A stretch of 6,151 nt of DNA from 0-14-3-00-62-12 sp034440555 (GTDB lineage Bacteria > Pseudomonadota > Gammaproteobacteria > Xanthomonadales > Ahniellaceae), in the NCBI GenBank assembly GCA_034440555.1, contig JAWXCG010000293.1:1-6151 (forward strand). Reading direction: 5' to 3'. A program made the position numbers and the translations under genes. Positions 5,994 through 6,151 of this stretch are shown piece by piece; position 1 is the first letter of the stretch, and every line of letters begins with the position of its first letter. The notes below the pieces were generated by a model. The model did no database searches. It was not told where the DNA came from and saw only the letters and a program-made list of their open reading frames with translations.

Positions 5994-5999
5994 ATTCTA
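5994..5999 (-). promoter_or_regulatory. Possible -10 box upstream of first cupredoxin gene
   Basis: TAGAAT on the minus strand (5999-5994) lies 34 nt before the ATG at 5959. No good -35 box is found 16-18 nt upstream, so this would need an activator or another sigma factor. It is a weak candidate only. Confidence 0.25.
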
Positions 6000-6056
6000 G
6001 TACGGTCGATCATCGGGTAAGTATCGATCGGCGTCGCGCTTTTGGATACTGGCTAA

Positions 6057-6151
6057 GGAACCTCTGAACAAGTCCGGAGCCGCGATAGCCCCCTGAGTCA
6101 GGGGGCGAAAAACCGCAGGTTTTGACCAGCTCCGCTGTTGAGAGCGGGGGT
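6057..6151. mobile_element. Partial end of an IS5-family-like insertion sequence
   Basis: GGAACCTCTGAACAAGTCC at 6057-6075 resembles, from memory, the terminal inverted repeat of IS5 (GGAAGGTGCGAACAAGTCC), matching at 15 of 19 positions. It is preceded by CTAA (6053-6056), which fits the YTAR target of IS5-type elements. The remaining bases to the window edge contain three hairpins and no reading frame I recognise; the transposase and other end would be outside the window. A non-autonomous element (MITE) or a remnant is equally possible. Confidence 0.5.
6088..6149. repeat. Three consecutive hairpins inside the IS-like end
   Basis: First, a perfect 9-bp inverted repeat, GCCCCCTGA and TCAGGGGGC (6088-6106), around one base. 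Second, AAAACC-GCA-GGTTTT (6109-6123). Third, CCGCT with AGCGG (6132-6147) around a 6-nt loop, extendable by a wobble and a C-G pair. Such sub-terminal structures can block readthrough into a transposase gene; that role is inferred. Confidence 0.6.

Overview
The window reads as chromosomal DNA of a GC-rich gammaproteobacterium. The best guess is a Xanthomonadales/Rhodanobacteraceae-type organism. This rests on the transfer-messenger RNA tag ANDDNYALAA, on the style of the secreted C-terminal domain shared by the two cupredoxin proteins, and on the DUF3570/DUF4266/TlpA/ApbE gene set. The assignment is inference, not proof.

Left part (1-900). The minus strand carries ssrA (tmRNA), cut by the left window edge so that about the last 20-25 nt of its 3' end are missing. 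It has a well-formed sigma-70 promoter at 357-384. Divergent from it, on the plus strand, is msrB (peptide-methionine (R)-S-oxide reductase, 481-873). msrB converges with the long leftward gene cluster at a compact hairpin plus T-tract terminator (876-897).

Main part (898-5959). Six genes, all on the minus strand and transcribed right to left: a secreted cupredoxin fusion protein (5959-5147); a 408-nt gap with a very stable UUCG-capped hairpin; a paralogous cupredoxin fusion protein that appears to start with a rare ATT codon (4738-3938); a TlpA-like periplasmic thioredoxin (3929-3336); a small DUF4266 lipoprotein ending in GGGCGCN (3346-3110); a DUF3570 predicted outer-membrane barrel protein (3048-1783); and apbE, an FAD:protein FMN transferase (1779-898). 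The last five are tightly packed or overlapping and look like one operon ending at the terminator. Every product except ApbE carries an export signal, so the set looks like a cell-envelope redox or metal module: type 1 copper proteins, a thiol-disulfide enzyme, a Cys-tailed lipoprotein, an outer-membrane protein with two flavinylation-like motifs, and a flavin transferase. The joint function is inferred and not known to me.

Right part (5960-6151). The upstream region of the first cupredoxin gene is short. It is bounded by what looks like the terminal inverted repeat of an IS5-family insertion sequence (6057-6075) next to a CTAA target site, followed by three successive hairpins inside the element. 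The rest of the element lies beyond the window.
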